A stretch of 64,000 bases of DNA, from positions 24,888,682 through 24,952,681 of the forward strand of contig NC_091303.1 in the NCBI RefSeq assembly GCF_038502225.1, read 5' to 3'. Below the pieces are notes generated by a model. It ran no database searches and had not been told where the DNA came from. It was given only the letters and a program-made list of their open reading frames with translations. Source of the stretch: Cherax quadricarinatus. Taxonomy: Eukaryota > Arthropoda > Malacostraca > Decapoda > Parastacidae. Positions 33,130 to 45,110 of this stretch are shown piece by piece (positions within the stretch are counted from its first letter, which is position 1; the number at the start of each line of letters is the position of its first letter). Made by a program: the position numbers and the translations under genes.

Positions 33130-33489
33130 CTGTAACTTTTGAGGAAACTTAGGGCACACGGAATAGGAGGAGATATTTTTTCCTGGGTAGAGGCGTGGTT
33201 GACAAATAGGCAGCAAAGAGTTTGCATAAATGGGGAGAAATCAAAATGGGGGCACATCACAAGCAGTGTTCCACAGGGGTCAGTGTTGGGCCCCTTGTTG
33301 CTCACAATTTACATAAGTGATATAGATGAGGGAATAAATAGCGACATAAGCAAATTTGCTGATGACACCAAAATAGGCCATCCAATTCATTCTATTGAGG
33401 ATATTAGTGCACTCCAGGATGATTTGAATAGACTGATGCAGTGGTCGGAGAAGTGGCAGATGCAGTTTAATATAGACAAATGTGAAGTG
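33130..33489 (+). mobile_element. CR1-type LINE family B fragment, inverted relative to its neighbour
   Basis: Reads GGDIFSWVEAWLTNRQQRV, SSVPQGSVLGPLLLTIY, DISKFADDTKIG (FADD intact), WSEKWQMQFNIDKCEVLF. Same RT segment as the minus-strand copy immediately to its left, arranged head to head. Truncated on the right by a TTAA element. Confidence 0.85.
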
Positions 33490-34088
33490 TTATTTATACA
33501 ATTATTACAGTATTGGAGTAGTCTGCATAATAGTAAATCTTCTATTTTTTGTTAGAATAAAAATTCAAAATAGAAAGCAAGAGTAATATCAGAGGGGCCT
33601 GGACACATGACTGATGAACAAAGAAAATGTTATTTTAGAGTCAGGAATGTCTGCATTGTTCATTTTGGACCTTATTTTGAAATTGTCGTATTTTTTAATT
33701 TTCGTGAAATTGGCCAAACTGCAAATTTCTGACCACGTTATTGGGTAGTTGAGATTGGTAAATGGGGAGTTTCTTGTACTCAATTGATAGAAAAAATGGA
33801 GTTCTAAAGAAATAGCTATGAGTTTGGTCGACTGGTACAATGGAATTAGCCGAAAATAGGGCTCAAAGTGGGTGAAATCGCCGATTTGTAAATATCGCCA
33901 AGGTCGCTAACTTTGCGAGAGCGTAAGTCCGTCAGTTTTCCATCAAATTTCGTTTTTTTTTGGTGTCATTACAATCGGGAAAAGATTCTCTATCATTTCT
34001 TAAGAAAAAATAATTTTTTTTTTTTTTTTAAATTTTGCGACACCAGGAGACACCTCAGGATTGGGGGTTGCGACAGTCAAGGGGTTAA
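33490..34088. mobile_element. TTAA-type element, right part only
   Basis: Core from TTATTTATACAATTATTACA to the right end GCGACAGTCAAGGGGTTAA. The left ~450 bp is missing and the break coincides with the LINE junction. Confidence 0.85.
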
Positions 34089-34100
34089 TGATTAAACAAC

Positions 34101-34598
34101 AGGCATTGTACTTCCCATTTCCAGGACTCAAGTCTGGCTAACCAGTTTCCCAGAATCCCTTCACAAAATACTACCCTGCTCACACTCCAACAGCTCATCA
34201 GGTCCCAAAAACTATTCATCTCCATTCACTCCTATCTAACATGCTCATGTATGCTTGTTGAAAGTCCAAGCCCCTCACCCACAAAACCTCCTTTACCCCC
34301 TCCCTCCAACCTTTTCAAGGACGACCCCTACCCCGCCGTCCTTTCCCTACAGATTTATACGCTCTCCAAGTCATTCTACTTTGTTCCATTCTTTGTAAAT
34401 GACCAAACCACCTCAACAACCTCTCTTCAGCCCTCTGACTAATTCTTTTGGTAACTCCACACCTCCTAATTTCCACACTATAAATTATCTGCATAATATT
34501 TACACCACACATTGCCTTTAGAAATGACATCTCCAATGCCTCCAGCTTCCTCCTCACTGCAGCATTCCAACCCATGCTTCACACCCATATAAGAGTAT
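34101..34598 (-). mobile_element. RTE 3' fragment, left arm of an inverted pair
   Basis: Minus-strand text includes RRCGVTKRISQRAEERLLRW, FGHLQRMEQSRMTWRAYKSV and RGRGRP. It breaks off near CACCCATATAAGAG, where the mirror copy begins. Confidence 0.85.
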
Positions 34599-34599
34599 A

Positions 34600-35300
34600 G
34601 TGGTACTAACACTCTTATATGAGTGTGAAGCATGGGTTGTAAAGGCTGCAGTGAGGAGGAGGAGGCTGGAAGCAGTGAAAATGTCGTGTCTAAGGGCAAT
34701 GTATGGTGTAAACATTGTGCAGAGAATTTGTAGTGTGGAAATTAGGAGGCACGGAGTTACTAAAAGTATTAGTCAGAGGGCTGAAGAGGGGTTGTTGAGG
34801 TGGTTTGATCATTTAGCGAGAATGAAACAAAGAATGATTGGAGAGCACATAAATCTGTATGGGAAGGAAGGCAGGGTTGGGGGACGTCCTCAAAAAGGTT
34901 GGAGGGAGGTTGTCAAGGAGGTTTTGTGGGCGAGGAGCTTGAACTTCAAGCAAGCGTGCATGAGTGTGTTAGATAGGAGTGAATAGAGACGAATGGTTTT
35001 CTGGAACCTGACGAGCTGTTGGAGTGTGAGCAGGGTAATATTTTGTGAAGGGATCCACGGAAACTGGTTAGATGGTCTTGAGTTCTGGAAATTAGAAGTA
35101 CAATGCCTGCACTTTAAAGAAGGGGTTTAAGATATTGGCAGTTTAGAGGGACATCTAAACTGTTGTATCTGAGTGCCTCTGCAAAGACAGTGATTATGTA
35201 TGAGTGATGGTGAAAGTGTTGAATGATAATGAAAGTTTTTTCTTTCTTTTTGGGTCACCCTGCCTTGGTGGGAAACAGCCGACGTATTAAAAAATAAAAT
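34600..35300 (+). mobile_element. RTE 3' fragment, right arm of an inverted pair
   Basis: Reads LLYECEAWVVKAAVRRRRLE, RRHGVTKSISQRAEEGLLRW and continues through the 3' UTR to the stem-loop GTCACCCTGCCTTGGTGG near 35255 and an AAAATAAAATAAATAC tail. It starts at the same coding point as the left arm. Confidence 0.87.
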
Positions 35301-35476
35301 AAATACATAAATACAGCCTCTCTTCACTTAACAATGGAGTTCCAATCCTAGGACCACATTCGTAAACAAATTCATCGTTAAGTGAGAAGCATACTATAAT
35401 GGTAGTGGGTTTGTGTCAACCATCTTTGATATTGTTTTAATGTCACCTTTGCACCATTTATAACATTTCTGGTATA
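35301..35476. other. Left part of an unnamed TA-type DNA element
   Basis: CAGCCTCTCTTCACTTAACA resembles ends of pogo/mariner-like elements. The Tigger at 35477 is inserted in it, and similar sequence seems to resume after 37779. Ends not resolved. Confidence 0.35.
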
Positions 35477-37777
35477 CAGTGAGCCCCCGACTTATGAAGG
35501 CCTCATCTTACGATAAAATCGACTTACAAAGCGTTTCAGCGTAAAAAAATTCCCCCGACATACGAACAAAAACTCGACTTACATCATTCATCCCGAACGC
35601 GTCCACACGTCTCTCTGGCCTGAACGCACCTTAGCTGCCCTGCCTTCATTTAGTGTGCCAATATTTACAAGCCAGTGCAGTCGTTCCCACGCATACATTC
35701 GGTACATTTTGTATTATTCTAGTGTTTTTAGTGCTTGTAACTGCTAAATAAGCCACCATTACTATAGAAATTACTATAGAAATGAAGAAAGAGATAATCA
35801 CAAAATATGAGAGTGGAGTGCATGTCTCTGAGCTGGCGAGGTTGTACAACAAACCCCAATCAACCATCGCTACTATCTTGGCCAACAAAAAGGCAATCAA
35901 GGAAGCTGTTGCTGCGAAAGGTGCAAGTATCTTTTCGAAACACAGATCGCAAGTACTTGAAGATGTTGAAAGACTGTTATTGGTGTGGATAAACAAAAAG
36001 CACATATCAGGAGCTAGCATCTCTCAAGCGATCATATGTGAAAAGGGAATTAAATTTAATTAAATTAAATTTAATTAAAAAAATGTCTGCAACTAGTAGT
36101 CGTGTGAGTGAATTTAAGGTCAGCAAAGGATGGTTTGAGAGATTTAAGAATCATAGTGGCAGACAGTGTGGTAAGGCATGGTGAGGCTGCCAGTTCGGAC
36201 AAAAAAGCGGCTGAAAAATATGTGCAGGAATTCCAGGGGTACATAGAGGCTGAACGATTGCAACCCCAAAAAGTGTTTAATTGTGACAAAACAGGCCTGT
36301 TTTGGAAGAAAATGCCAAACAGGACCTACATTACACAGGAGGAATAAGCACTCCCAGGACACAAGCCTATGAAGGACAGGGTTACTTTAATGTTGTGTAG
36401 TAATGCTAGTGGGGATTGCAGAGTGAAGCCTCTACTCGTGTATCACTCTGAAACTCCCAGTGTGTTCAGGAAAAACAATGTCATCAAGGTTAATTTGTGT
36501 GTGATGTGGAAGGCAAATAGTAAGGCATGGGTCACTAGGGACATTTTCTATGACTGGTTTTACCATGTGTTTGGCCCCACTGTAAGAAATTACCTCCTGG
36601 AAAATAAATTGGACCTTAAGTGCCTCCTGGTATTAGACAGTGCTCCTGGTCGTCCTTCAGACTTGCCAGAGCGAATTTCGGGAGAGTTGAGCTTCATAAA
36701 AGTGAAGTTTTTGCCTCCTAATACCACTCCTCTCCTCCAGCCCATGGACCAACAAGTCATTTCAAATTTCAAAATACTGTACACCAAAGCAATGTTTCAA
36801 AAGTGTTTTGAAGTGACCGCAGACACTCGATTGACTCTAAGAGTTTTGGAAAGATCACTTTAGTATCCTCAACTGCATAAACCTTATAGGTAAGGCTTGG
36901 GAAGGACTGACTAACAGTACCTTGAACTCTGCTTGGAGGAAAATGTGGCCAAAATGTGTAGAAGAGAGGGATTTTGAAGGGTTTTGGGTTAACCCTCAGG
37001 AGCCTATGCTAGTTGTGGAATCTATTGTGGCATTGGGGAAGTCCTTTGGGTTGGAGGTTAGTAGGGAGGATGTGGAAGAGTTGGTGGAGGATGACGATGA
37101 AGAACCAACCACTGATCAGCTGCGAGAGCATCTGCAACAGCAAGAGGCCACAACTGAGGAAATTGCTTCAGAGGAGGGGAGAGAGAAATTGAGGAAATTG
37201 CCTTCTTCAAAGATTAAGGAAATGTAACCTTCATGGAAGAAAATCACCCTAACACAGCTATTGCAAGCCATGCTGGTGACTGTTACAATGACACTGTTGT
37301 AAACCACTTTAAGAAAGCCTTAAAGGAACGTGAGGTACTGAGCTCTATGGATAGATTTTTGGTGCAACAGAGATCCAGTGACTCTCTAGTTGTTCCCAGT
37401 GGCATTAAAAGAAGAAGGGAAGTAACCCCAGAAAAGGACTTGGTACCTAAAGTCCTTATGGAATGGGATTCCCTTTCCAAAAATAAATACACTTCCATCT
37501 CTCCTCCTCCCATCTCATCACATATCACTACAGCTTCAATAAAGGTGTCATTTATTCTTCAGTTAGTACAGTATATTGTGCATGTATCCTTCTTTTTGTG
37601 TGTAGGAAAATGTATATTACATGTGTTAAAAAAAAAATTTTCATACTTTTGGGTGTCTGGAATGGATTAACTGGATTTCCATTATTTCTCATGGGGAAAA
37701 TTAATTTGATTTACGATAATTTTGTCTAACGATGAGCTCTCTGGAACGGATTAATATCATAAGTCAGGGGTCCAATG
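35477..37777 (+). mobile_element. Tigger/pogo element, near full length
   Basis: About 2.3 kb. Starts CAGTGAGCCCCCGACTTAT, ends ATAAGTCAGGGGTCCAATG, flanked by TA (35475-35476, 37778-37779). Subterminal TCTCATGGGGAAAATTAATT near 37689 is shared with the other Tigger copies. Confidence 0.9.
35782..37510 (+). pseudogene. Tigger transposase, frameshifted
   Basis: Recognisable in order: first helix-turn-helix (SGVHVSELARLYNKPQSTIA), second one (LLLVWINKKHISGASISQAI, KGWFERFKNHS-like), and the DDE domain with FNCDKTGLFWKKMP, LLVLDSAPG and LQPMDQQVI. All three catalytic aspartates are still encoded. Lesions: the first ~20 codons are lost, an AATTTAATT expansion lies near 36050-36075, a segment after FKNHS is lost, there is a TAA at 36345, and further shifts occur near 36860 and 37225. 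The usual cut-and-paste role is family knowledge; this copy is inactive. Confidence 0.9.
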
Positions 37778-37929
37778 TATTGTTAAATGTTTATACAGCA
37801 GTGTTCTGTATATAGTAATAAACAGAATAGAGGAAATCAGCTCTAATATATATTATTTAGTATGCCTACTGGTCGGAGAGCTCGTCATAAGTCTGAGTCA
37901 TTAATAAAAGAGTACATTGAACTTTCAGT

Positions 37930-38300
37930 TAACGATGCCATCGGATAGCGATAAAATTGGATACAGATACGTTTTTGCATCAAAATATTGGCTCGGCTAA
38001 CGATGGAAAACTCAGTTAAGAAAATTCATGCCAAACGTGTCCGCGTGGCCTGAGCCTCCTGTGGCCACCCGTCCACTCCATGTACAGGTAGTGTGCCGTT
38101 GTTTACAAGCCAGTGAGAACAATTCCACGCATACATGGGATATATTTTGTATTATTCCATTGTTTTTAGTGCTTGTAACTGCTAAATAAGCCACCATGGG
38201 CCCAAAGAAAGCTTCTAGTGCCAGCCCTGTGGTAAAGAAGGAAAGAAGCACAATAGAATTCAAGAAAAAACTCCTAGCAAAGTACCAAAGTGGAGGTGGA
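37930..38300 (+). mobile_element. Tigger 5' fragment
   Basis: 5' UTR (TGTTTACAAGCCAGTGAG, TTTTTAGTGCTTGTAACTGC) and start codon region ATGGGCCCAAAGAAAGC, translating MGPKKASSASPVVKKERST, EFKKKLLAKYQSGG. It then breaks into unrelated sequence. 5' terminus not clear. Confidence 0.7.
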
Positions 38301-38810
38301 CGAGAAGGGAGAATGTGCCTTCTGCAGTGACTCAGTGATTCTATGATATGTACGATACTAAAGCAGCAGCTATTGATAAAGGCTATAGTGCCAGCCAGTG
38401 ATAAAGTGTAGAATTAACAGTGTAGCAAGTAAGTTAAGTGAGTAAGCAATAGAAAAATGACACGAAAGTAACTCTCCAATGTTGTTGAATGTGTGTTGTT
38501 TGTCTGTCGATTTGACGAGGACCATCTAGTCATCCTGGGGTCGAAGTTGGTGGGTACGCAGATGACTTGTCATGTCAATCCGCTCATGAAACGTTCACTG
38601 GCAGTGTGGACAGGGAAGGGTGGTGGCATCGAGGGGTCTGATGGCTCTGGTCTTCCTCGCCTGCCTGCGCTGCTCAGCTAGTGAGATTCTGCTGGATGTG
38701 TATAGGGCCACTGAACATACACTGGCCTGCTATTTTCAACCACCCTAAACCTCCGCCAGCATCTCCTCCATCAAACTAACAAGTTAAACTAACATCTCCT
38801 ACAAGGTAAG
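38301..38810. other. Unassigned sequence
   Basis: Slightly GC-richer than the introns around it. I see no homology to the other families and no exon with convincing splice sites. Confidence 0.3.
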
Positions 38811-38817
38811 TGTTTTT

Positions 38818-40922
38818 TTTTTTTTTCAACAAGTCGGCCGTCTCCCACCGAGGCAGGGTGACCCAAAAAAGAAAGAAAATCCCCAAAAAGAAAATACTTT
38901 CATCATCATTCAACACTTTCACGACACTCACACATTATCACTGTTTTTGCAGAGGTGCTCAGAATACAACAGTTTAGAAGCATATACATATAAAGATACA
39001 CAACATATCCCTCCAAAATGCCAATATCCCAAACCCCTCCTTTAAAGTGCAGGCATTGTACTTCCCATTTCCAGGACTCAAGTCCGACTATATGAAAATA
39101 ACCGGTTTCCCTGAATCCCTTCACTAAATATTACCCTGCTCACACTCCAACAGATCATCAGGTCCCAAGTATCATTCGTCTCCATTCACTCCTATCTAAC
39201 ACGATCATGCACGCTTGCTGGAAGTCCAAGCCCCTCGCCCACAAAACCTCCTTTACCCCCTCTTTCTAACCCTTTCGAGGACGACCCCTACCCCTCCTTC
39301 CTTCCCCTATAGATTTATATGCTTTCCATGTCATTCTACTTTGATCCATTCTCTCTAAATGACCAAACCACCTCAACAACCCCTCTTCTGCCCACTGACT
39401 AATGCTTTTATTAACTCCACACCTTCTCCTAATTTCCACACTCCGAATTTTCTGCATAATATTTACACCACACATTGCCCTTAGACAGGACATCTCCACT
39501 GCCTCCAACCGTCTCCTCGCTGCTGCATTTACCACCCAAGCTTCACATCCATATAAGAGTGTTGGTACTACTATACTTTCATACATTCCCTTCTTTGCCT
39601 CCATAGACAACGTTTTTTGACTCCACATATACCTCAATGCACCACTCACCTTTTTTCCCTCATCAATTCTATGATTAACCTCATCCTTCATAAATCCATC
39701 CGCCGACACGTCAACTCCCAAGTATCTGAAAACATTCACTTCTTCCATACTCCTCCCCAGTTTGATATCCAATTTTTCTTTATCTAAATCATTTGATATC
39801 CTCATCACCTTACTATTTTCTATGTTCACTTTCAACTTTCTACCTTTACACACATTCCCAAACTCATCCACTAACCTTTGCAATTTTTCTTTAGAATCTC
39901 CCATAAGCACAGTATCATCAGCAAAAAGTAACTGTGTTAATTCCCATTTTGAATTTAATTCCCCATAATTTAATCCCACCCCTCTCCTCAACACCCTAGC
40001 ATTTACTTCTTTTACAACCCCATCTATAAATATATTAAACAACCATGGTGACATTACACATCCCTGTCTAAGACCTACTTTTACCGGGAAGTAGTCTTCC
40101 TCTCTTCTACACACCCTAACCTGAGCCTCACTATCCTCATAAAAACTCTTTACAGCATTTAGTAACTTACCACCTATTCCATATACTTGCAACATCTGCC
40201 ACATTGCTCCCCTATCCACTCTATCATATGCCTTTTCTAAATCCATAAATGCAATAAAAACTTCCCTACCTTTATCTAAATACTGTTCACATATATGCTT
40301 CAATGTAAACACTTGATCTACACATCCCCTACCCACTCTGAAACCTCCTTGCTCATCCGCAATCCTACAGTCTGGTCTTACCTCTAATTCTTTCAATTAT
40401 AACCCTACCGTACACTTTTCCTGGTATACTCAAAAACTTATTCCTCTATAATTTTTACAATCTCTTTTGTCCCCTTTCCCTTTATATAAAGGGACTATAC
40501 ATGCTCTCCGCCAATCCCTAGGTACCTTCCCCTCTTTCATACATTTATTAAACAAAAGTACCAACCATTCCAACACTATATCCCCCCCCTACTTTTAACA
40601 TTTCTGTCATGATCCCATCAGCTCCAGCTGCTTTACCCCCTTTCATTCTACATAATGCCTCGCGTACCTCCCCCACACTTACATTCTGCTCTTCTTCACT
40701 CCTAAAAGATGGTATATCTAACTGACCAGTGCATGAAATTACCGCCTCCCTTTCTTCCTCAACATTTAAAAGTTCCTCAAAATATTCTCGCCATCTACCT
40801 AATACCTCCCTCTCTCCATCTACTAATTCCCCTACTCTGTTTTTAACTGACAAATCCATACTTTCCCGAGGCTTTCTTAACTTGTTTAACTCACTCCAAA
40901 AATTTTTCTTATTTTCATACAT
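38818..40922 (-). mobile_element. RTE-type retrotransposon, copy D, 5'-truncated
   Basis: Same subfamily as copy C, to which it is very similar over the 3' UTR and RT. Truncated at TTATTTTCATAC (40919), directly against the 3' tail of copy E in the same orientation. Confidence 0.9.
39266..40922 (-). pseudogene. RTE reverse transcriptase, copy D, frameshifted
   Basis: RT motifs are intact in 39266-40396 (AFMDLEKAYDRVDR, RQGCVMSPWLF, LLFADDTVLMG, WFGHLERMD). Upstream, a shift near 40375-40430 separates it from 40548-40922 (MKGGKAAGADGIMTEMLKV). No endonuclease. Extra changes in the C-terminus (RAEEG reads WAEEG). Confidence 0.88.
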
Positions 40923-40929
40923 ATATATA

Positions 40930-43900
40930 TATTATTATTAACACATCGGCCAATTCCCACCAAGGCAGGTATGCCCGAAAAAGAAAAACTTTCATCATCA
41001 TTCACTCCATCACTGTCTTGCCAGAGGGGTGCTTTACACTACAGTTTATAAAACTGCAACATTAACACCCCTCCTTTAGAGTGCAGACATTGTACTTCCC
41101 ATCTCCAGGACTCAAGTCCGGCCTGCCGGTTTCCCTGAATCCCTTGATAAATGTTACTTTGCTCACACTCCAACAGCACATCAAGTATTAAAAACCATTT
41201 GTCTCCATTCACTCTTATCAAATACACTCACGCATGCTTGCTGGAAGTCCAAGCCCCTCACACACAAAACCTCCTTTACCCCCCTCCTTCCAACCTTTCC
41301 TAGGCCGACCCCTACCCCACCTTCCCTCCACTACAGATTGATACACTCTTGAAGTCATTCTGCTTCATTTCATTCCCTCTACATGTCTGAACCACCTCAA
41401 CAACCCTTCCTCAGCCCTCTGGACAACAGTTTTGGCAATCCCGCACCTCCTCCTAACTTCCAAACTAAGAATTCTCTGCATTATATTCACACCACACATT
41501 GCCCTCAGACATGACATCTCCACTGCCTTCAGCCTTCTCCTTGCTGCAACATTCATCACCCATGCTTCACACCCATATAAGAGCTTTGGTAAAACTATAC
41601 TCTCATACATTCCCCTCTTTGCTTCCAAGGACAAAGTTCTTCATCTCCACAGACTCCTAAGTGCACCGCTCACCCTTTTCCCCCTAATCAATTCTACGAT
41701 TCACCTCATCTTTCATAGACCCATCTGCTGACACGTCCACCCCCATATATCTGAATACATTCACCTCCTCCATACTTTCTCCCTCCAATCTGATATCCAA
41801 TCTTTCATCACCTAATCATTTTATCCTCATACTCTTACCCTTTCCTATATTCACTTTCTATTTTCTTCTTTTACATACCTTGCCAAATTCATCCACCAAC
41901 CTCTGCAACTTCTCTTCAGAATCTCCCAAGAGCACAGTGTCATCAGCAAAAACCAACTGTGACAACTCCCACTTTATGTTTGATTCTTTAACTTTTAACT
42001 CCATGCCTCTTGCCAAGACCCTAGCATTCGCTTCTCTTACAACCCCATCTATAAATATATTAAACAACCATGGTGACATCACACATATTTGTCTAAGGCC
42101 TACTTTTACTGGGAAATAATCTCCCTCTTTCCTACATACTCTAACTTAAGCCTCACTATCCTCATAAAAACTCTTCACTGCTTTCAGTAACCTACCTCGT
42201 ATACCATACACCTGCAACATCTGCCACATTGCCTCTCTATCCACCCTGTCATATGCCTTTTCCAAATCCATAAATGCCACAAAATCTTCTTTAGCCTTAT
42301 CTAAATACTGTTCACTTTTATGTTTCACTGTAAACACTTGGTCCACACACCCCCTACCTTTCCTAAAGCCTCCTTGTTCATCTGTTATCCTATTCTCCAA
42401 CTTACTCTTAATTCTTTCAATAATAACTCTACTATACACTTTACCAGGTATACTCAACAAACTTATTCCCTATAATTTTTGCACTCTCTTTTGTCCCCTT
42501 TGCCTTTATACAAAGGAACTATGCACGCTCTCTGCCAATCCCTAGGTGCCTTACCCTCTTCCATACATTTATTAAATAATAGCACCAACCACTCCAAAAC
42601 TATGTCCCCACCTGCTTTTAACATTTCCATCTTAATCCCATCAATCCTAGCTGCCTTACCCCCTTTCATTCTACCCACTACCTCATGAACTTTCCCCACA
42701 CTCACAACTGGCTCTTTCTCACTCCTACAAGATGTTATTCCTCCTTGCCCTATACACATTTAACAATTCCTCAAAATATTCCCTCCATCTTCCCGATACA
42801 TCTAACTCTCCATTTAATAACTCTCCTCCCCTATTTTTAACTGACAAATCCATTTGTTCCTTAGGTTTCCTCACCTCATTAACCTCACTCCAAAACTTTT
42901 TCTTATTTTCAACAAAATTTGTTGATAACATCTCGCCCACTCTCTCATATGCTCTCTTTTTACATTGCTTCATCACTCTCTTAACCTCTTTCTTTTTCTC
43001 CATCTACTCTTCCCTCCTTGCATCACTTCTACTTTGTAAAAAAACCCTCATATGCTAACTTTTTCTCCTTTACTACTCTCTTTACATCACCATTCCACTA
43101 ATCCCTCCTCTTCCCTCCCACACCCACTTTCCTGTAACCACAAACTTCTGCTGAACACTCCAACACTACATTTTTAAACCTACCCCATACTTCTTTGACC
43201 CCATTGCCTATACTCTCACTAGCCCATCTATCCTCCAATAGTTGTTTATATCTTACCCTTACTGCCTCCTCTTTTAGTTTATAAACCTTCACCTCTCTTT
43301 TACCTGATGCTTCCATTTTCCTTGTATCCCATCTATCTTTTACTCTCACTGCAGCTACAACTAAAAAGTGATCTGATATATCTGTGGCCCCTCTATAAAC
43401 ATCTACATCCTGAAGTCTACTCAACAGTCTTTTATCTACCAATAATTAGTCCAACAAACTACTGTCATTATGCCCTACATCATATCTTGTATACTTATTT
43501 ATCCTCTTTTTCTTAAAATATGTATTACCTGTAACTAAACCCCTTTCTATACAAAGTTCAATCAAAGGGCTCCCATTATCATTTACACCTGGCACCCCAA
43601 ACTTACCTACTACACCCTCTCTAAATGTTTCTCCTACTTCAGCATTTAGGTCCCCTACCACAATTACTCTCTCAATTGGTTCAAAGGTTCCTATACATTT
43701 GCTTAACATCTCCCAAAATCTCTCTCTCTCTCCTCTGCACCATTCTTCTCCAGGTGCATACATGCTTATTATGACCCACTTTTCTCATCCAACCTTTATT
43801 TTAATCCACATAATCCTTGAATTTACACATTTATATTCTCTCTTCTCCTTCCTTAACTGATCCTTCAACATTATTGCTACCCGTTCCTTAGCTCTAACTC

Positions 43901-44484
43901 TCTCAGATACCCCTGACTTAATCCTATTTATTTCTCCCCACCGAAACTCCCCTACCCCCTTCAGCTTTGTTTTGCTTAGGGCCAGGACGTCCAACTTCTT
44001 TTCATTTATAAAATCAGCAATCATCTCTTCCTTGTCATCCCCACTACGTCCATGCATATTCCAACATCCCAGTTTTATAAAGTTTTTCTTCTTCTCTTTT
44101 TTAGTAAATGTTTACAGGAGAAGGGGTTACTAGCCCATTGCTCCCGGCATTTTAGTTGCCTCATACGACACGCATGGCTTATGGAGGAAAGATTCTTTTC
44201 CATTTCTCCATGGACAATAGAAGAAATAAAGAAGAACAAGAGCTATTTAGAAAAAAGAAGAAAAACCTAGTTGCATGTATATATATGCATGTGTGTGCCT
44301 GTGTAGTGTGACTTAAGTGTAAGTAGAAGTAGCAAGATATCCCTGCTATCCAGCATGTTTATGAGACAGGAAAAGACACCAGCAATCCTACCATCATGTA
44401 AAACAGTTACAGGTTTCTGTTTCATAGTCATCTGGCAGGACAGTAGTACTTTCCTGGGTGGTTGCTGTCTACCAACCTACTACC
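40930..44484 (-). mobile_element. Full-length RTE-type retrotransposon, copy E, decayed
   Basis: Spans the 3' stem-loop (plus strand TTCCCACCAAGGCAGGTATG, one lesion) to the 5' leader hairpin region ending GTCTACCAACCTACTACC at 44484. About 3.55 kb, the same extent as copy B, which supports both end assignments. Confidence 0.92.
41218..44057 (-). pseudogene. RTE endonuclease/reverse transcriptase, copy E, many frameshifts
   Basis: Endonuclease pieces at 43785-44057 (LALSKTKLKG, where the catalytic Glu is Lys), 43446-43763 (VVGDLNAEVG) and 43098-43442 (ISDHFLVV). Linker and RT pieces at 42463-43003, 42146-42460 (AFMDLEKAYDRVDR), 41858-42082 (FADDTVLLG) and 41365-41634 (YGCEAWVMN). At least seven shifts or stops. 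Clearly older than copies B and C. Confidence 0.9.
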
Positions 44485-44537
44485 TATATTTATATATATA
44501 TTTATATATATTTTCAAATGAATGTGTTTGGACTCAC

Positions 44538-44762
44538 CTGGACCAGCAATAGGAGACATGGATTCTCCTGCCCCATCTAAACTGTAGCCCCGTACAATTT
44601 CCAATTGGGATACAATTGCAAATTTATCATAGGGTTTGCAGGCTTTCTCACCATCAGCTCTGTAACCAGTTGTGCACCTACAGGTTCGTTGTTTGCTGTT
44701 CTTAGGGATGCATATGTGTTCACATCCACCATTACCCACCATACATGGATTGGAGTTTACAA
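44538..44762 (-). CDS. LRP2: LRP2/megalin-like receptor, exon: EGF module and propeller lead-in
   Basis: First exon of the gene in the window (most N-terminal). 225 bp: two bases complete a codon, 74 codons, one base of a Gly codon finished by the exon at 26911. Reads NPCMVGNGGCEHICIPKNSK, RTCRCTTGYRADGEKAC (six EGF cysteines in order), then the linker and first strand of the propeller (FAIVSQLEIVRGYSLDG, SPIAGPG). Acceptor TTTTGTTTTCCAG before 44762, donor GTGAGT after 44538. The intron downstream is about 17.6 kb. Earlier exons lie beyond the right edge. Confidence 0.88.
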
Positions 44763-45110
44763 CTGGAAAACAAAAGAAAACCTTGAGTGTGAAGGCTGTG
44801 ACTCTAAGCAGGTATTTATATACCAAAAACTCAAACACAAAAATGATAACTGACAGTATGTCTTATAATAATAATAATTATAATAAAACTATCATTATGA
44901 CAGCTTGCAAGTCACTATTTAAAAAAAGAACAAAGAAGGAGCATTAATGAAAGGCAACTAGACTTGCACATGTGTCCTTTTACCTAACATAGTAAAATAA
45001 TTTTGTACAAGGTTCAGTAATAGGTGCTAACATTACTAATATATTCATAAAATAATGATATGTGTTAACTGTATATTTATACATCATTCAGTACTCAAAT
45101 TCAATTTCAA
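44763..45110. other. Intron sequence, AT-rich
   Basis: No repeat family recognised; includes short ATA/AAT runs. Confidence 0.4.

Noticed and set aside
34101..35300. Twin-priming inversion for the RTE pair
   Set aside because: Both arms carry the same 3' part; twin priming gives non-overlapping parts.
38493..38681. 62-codon plus-strand frame as a small gene
   Set aside because: No homology, no splice or promoter context that I can support.
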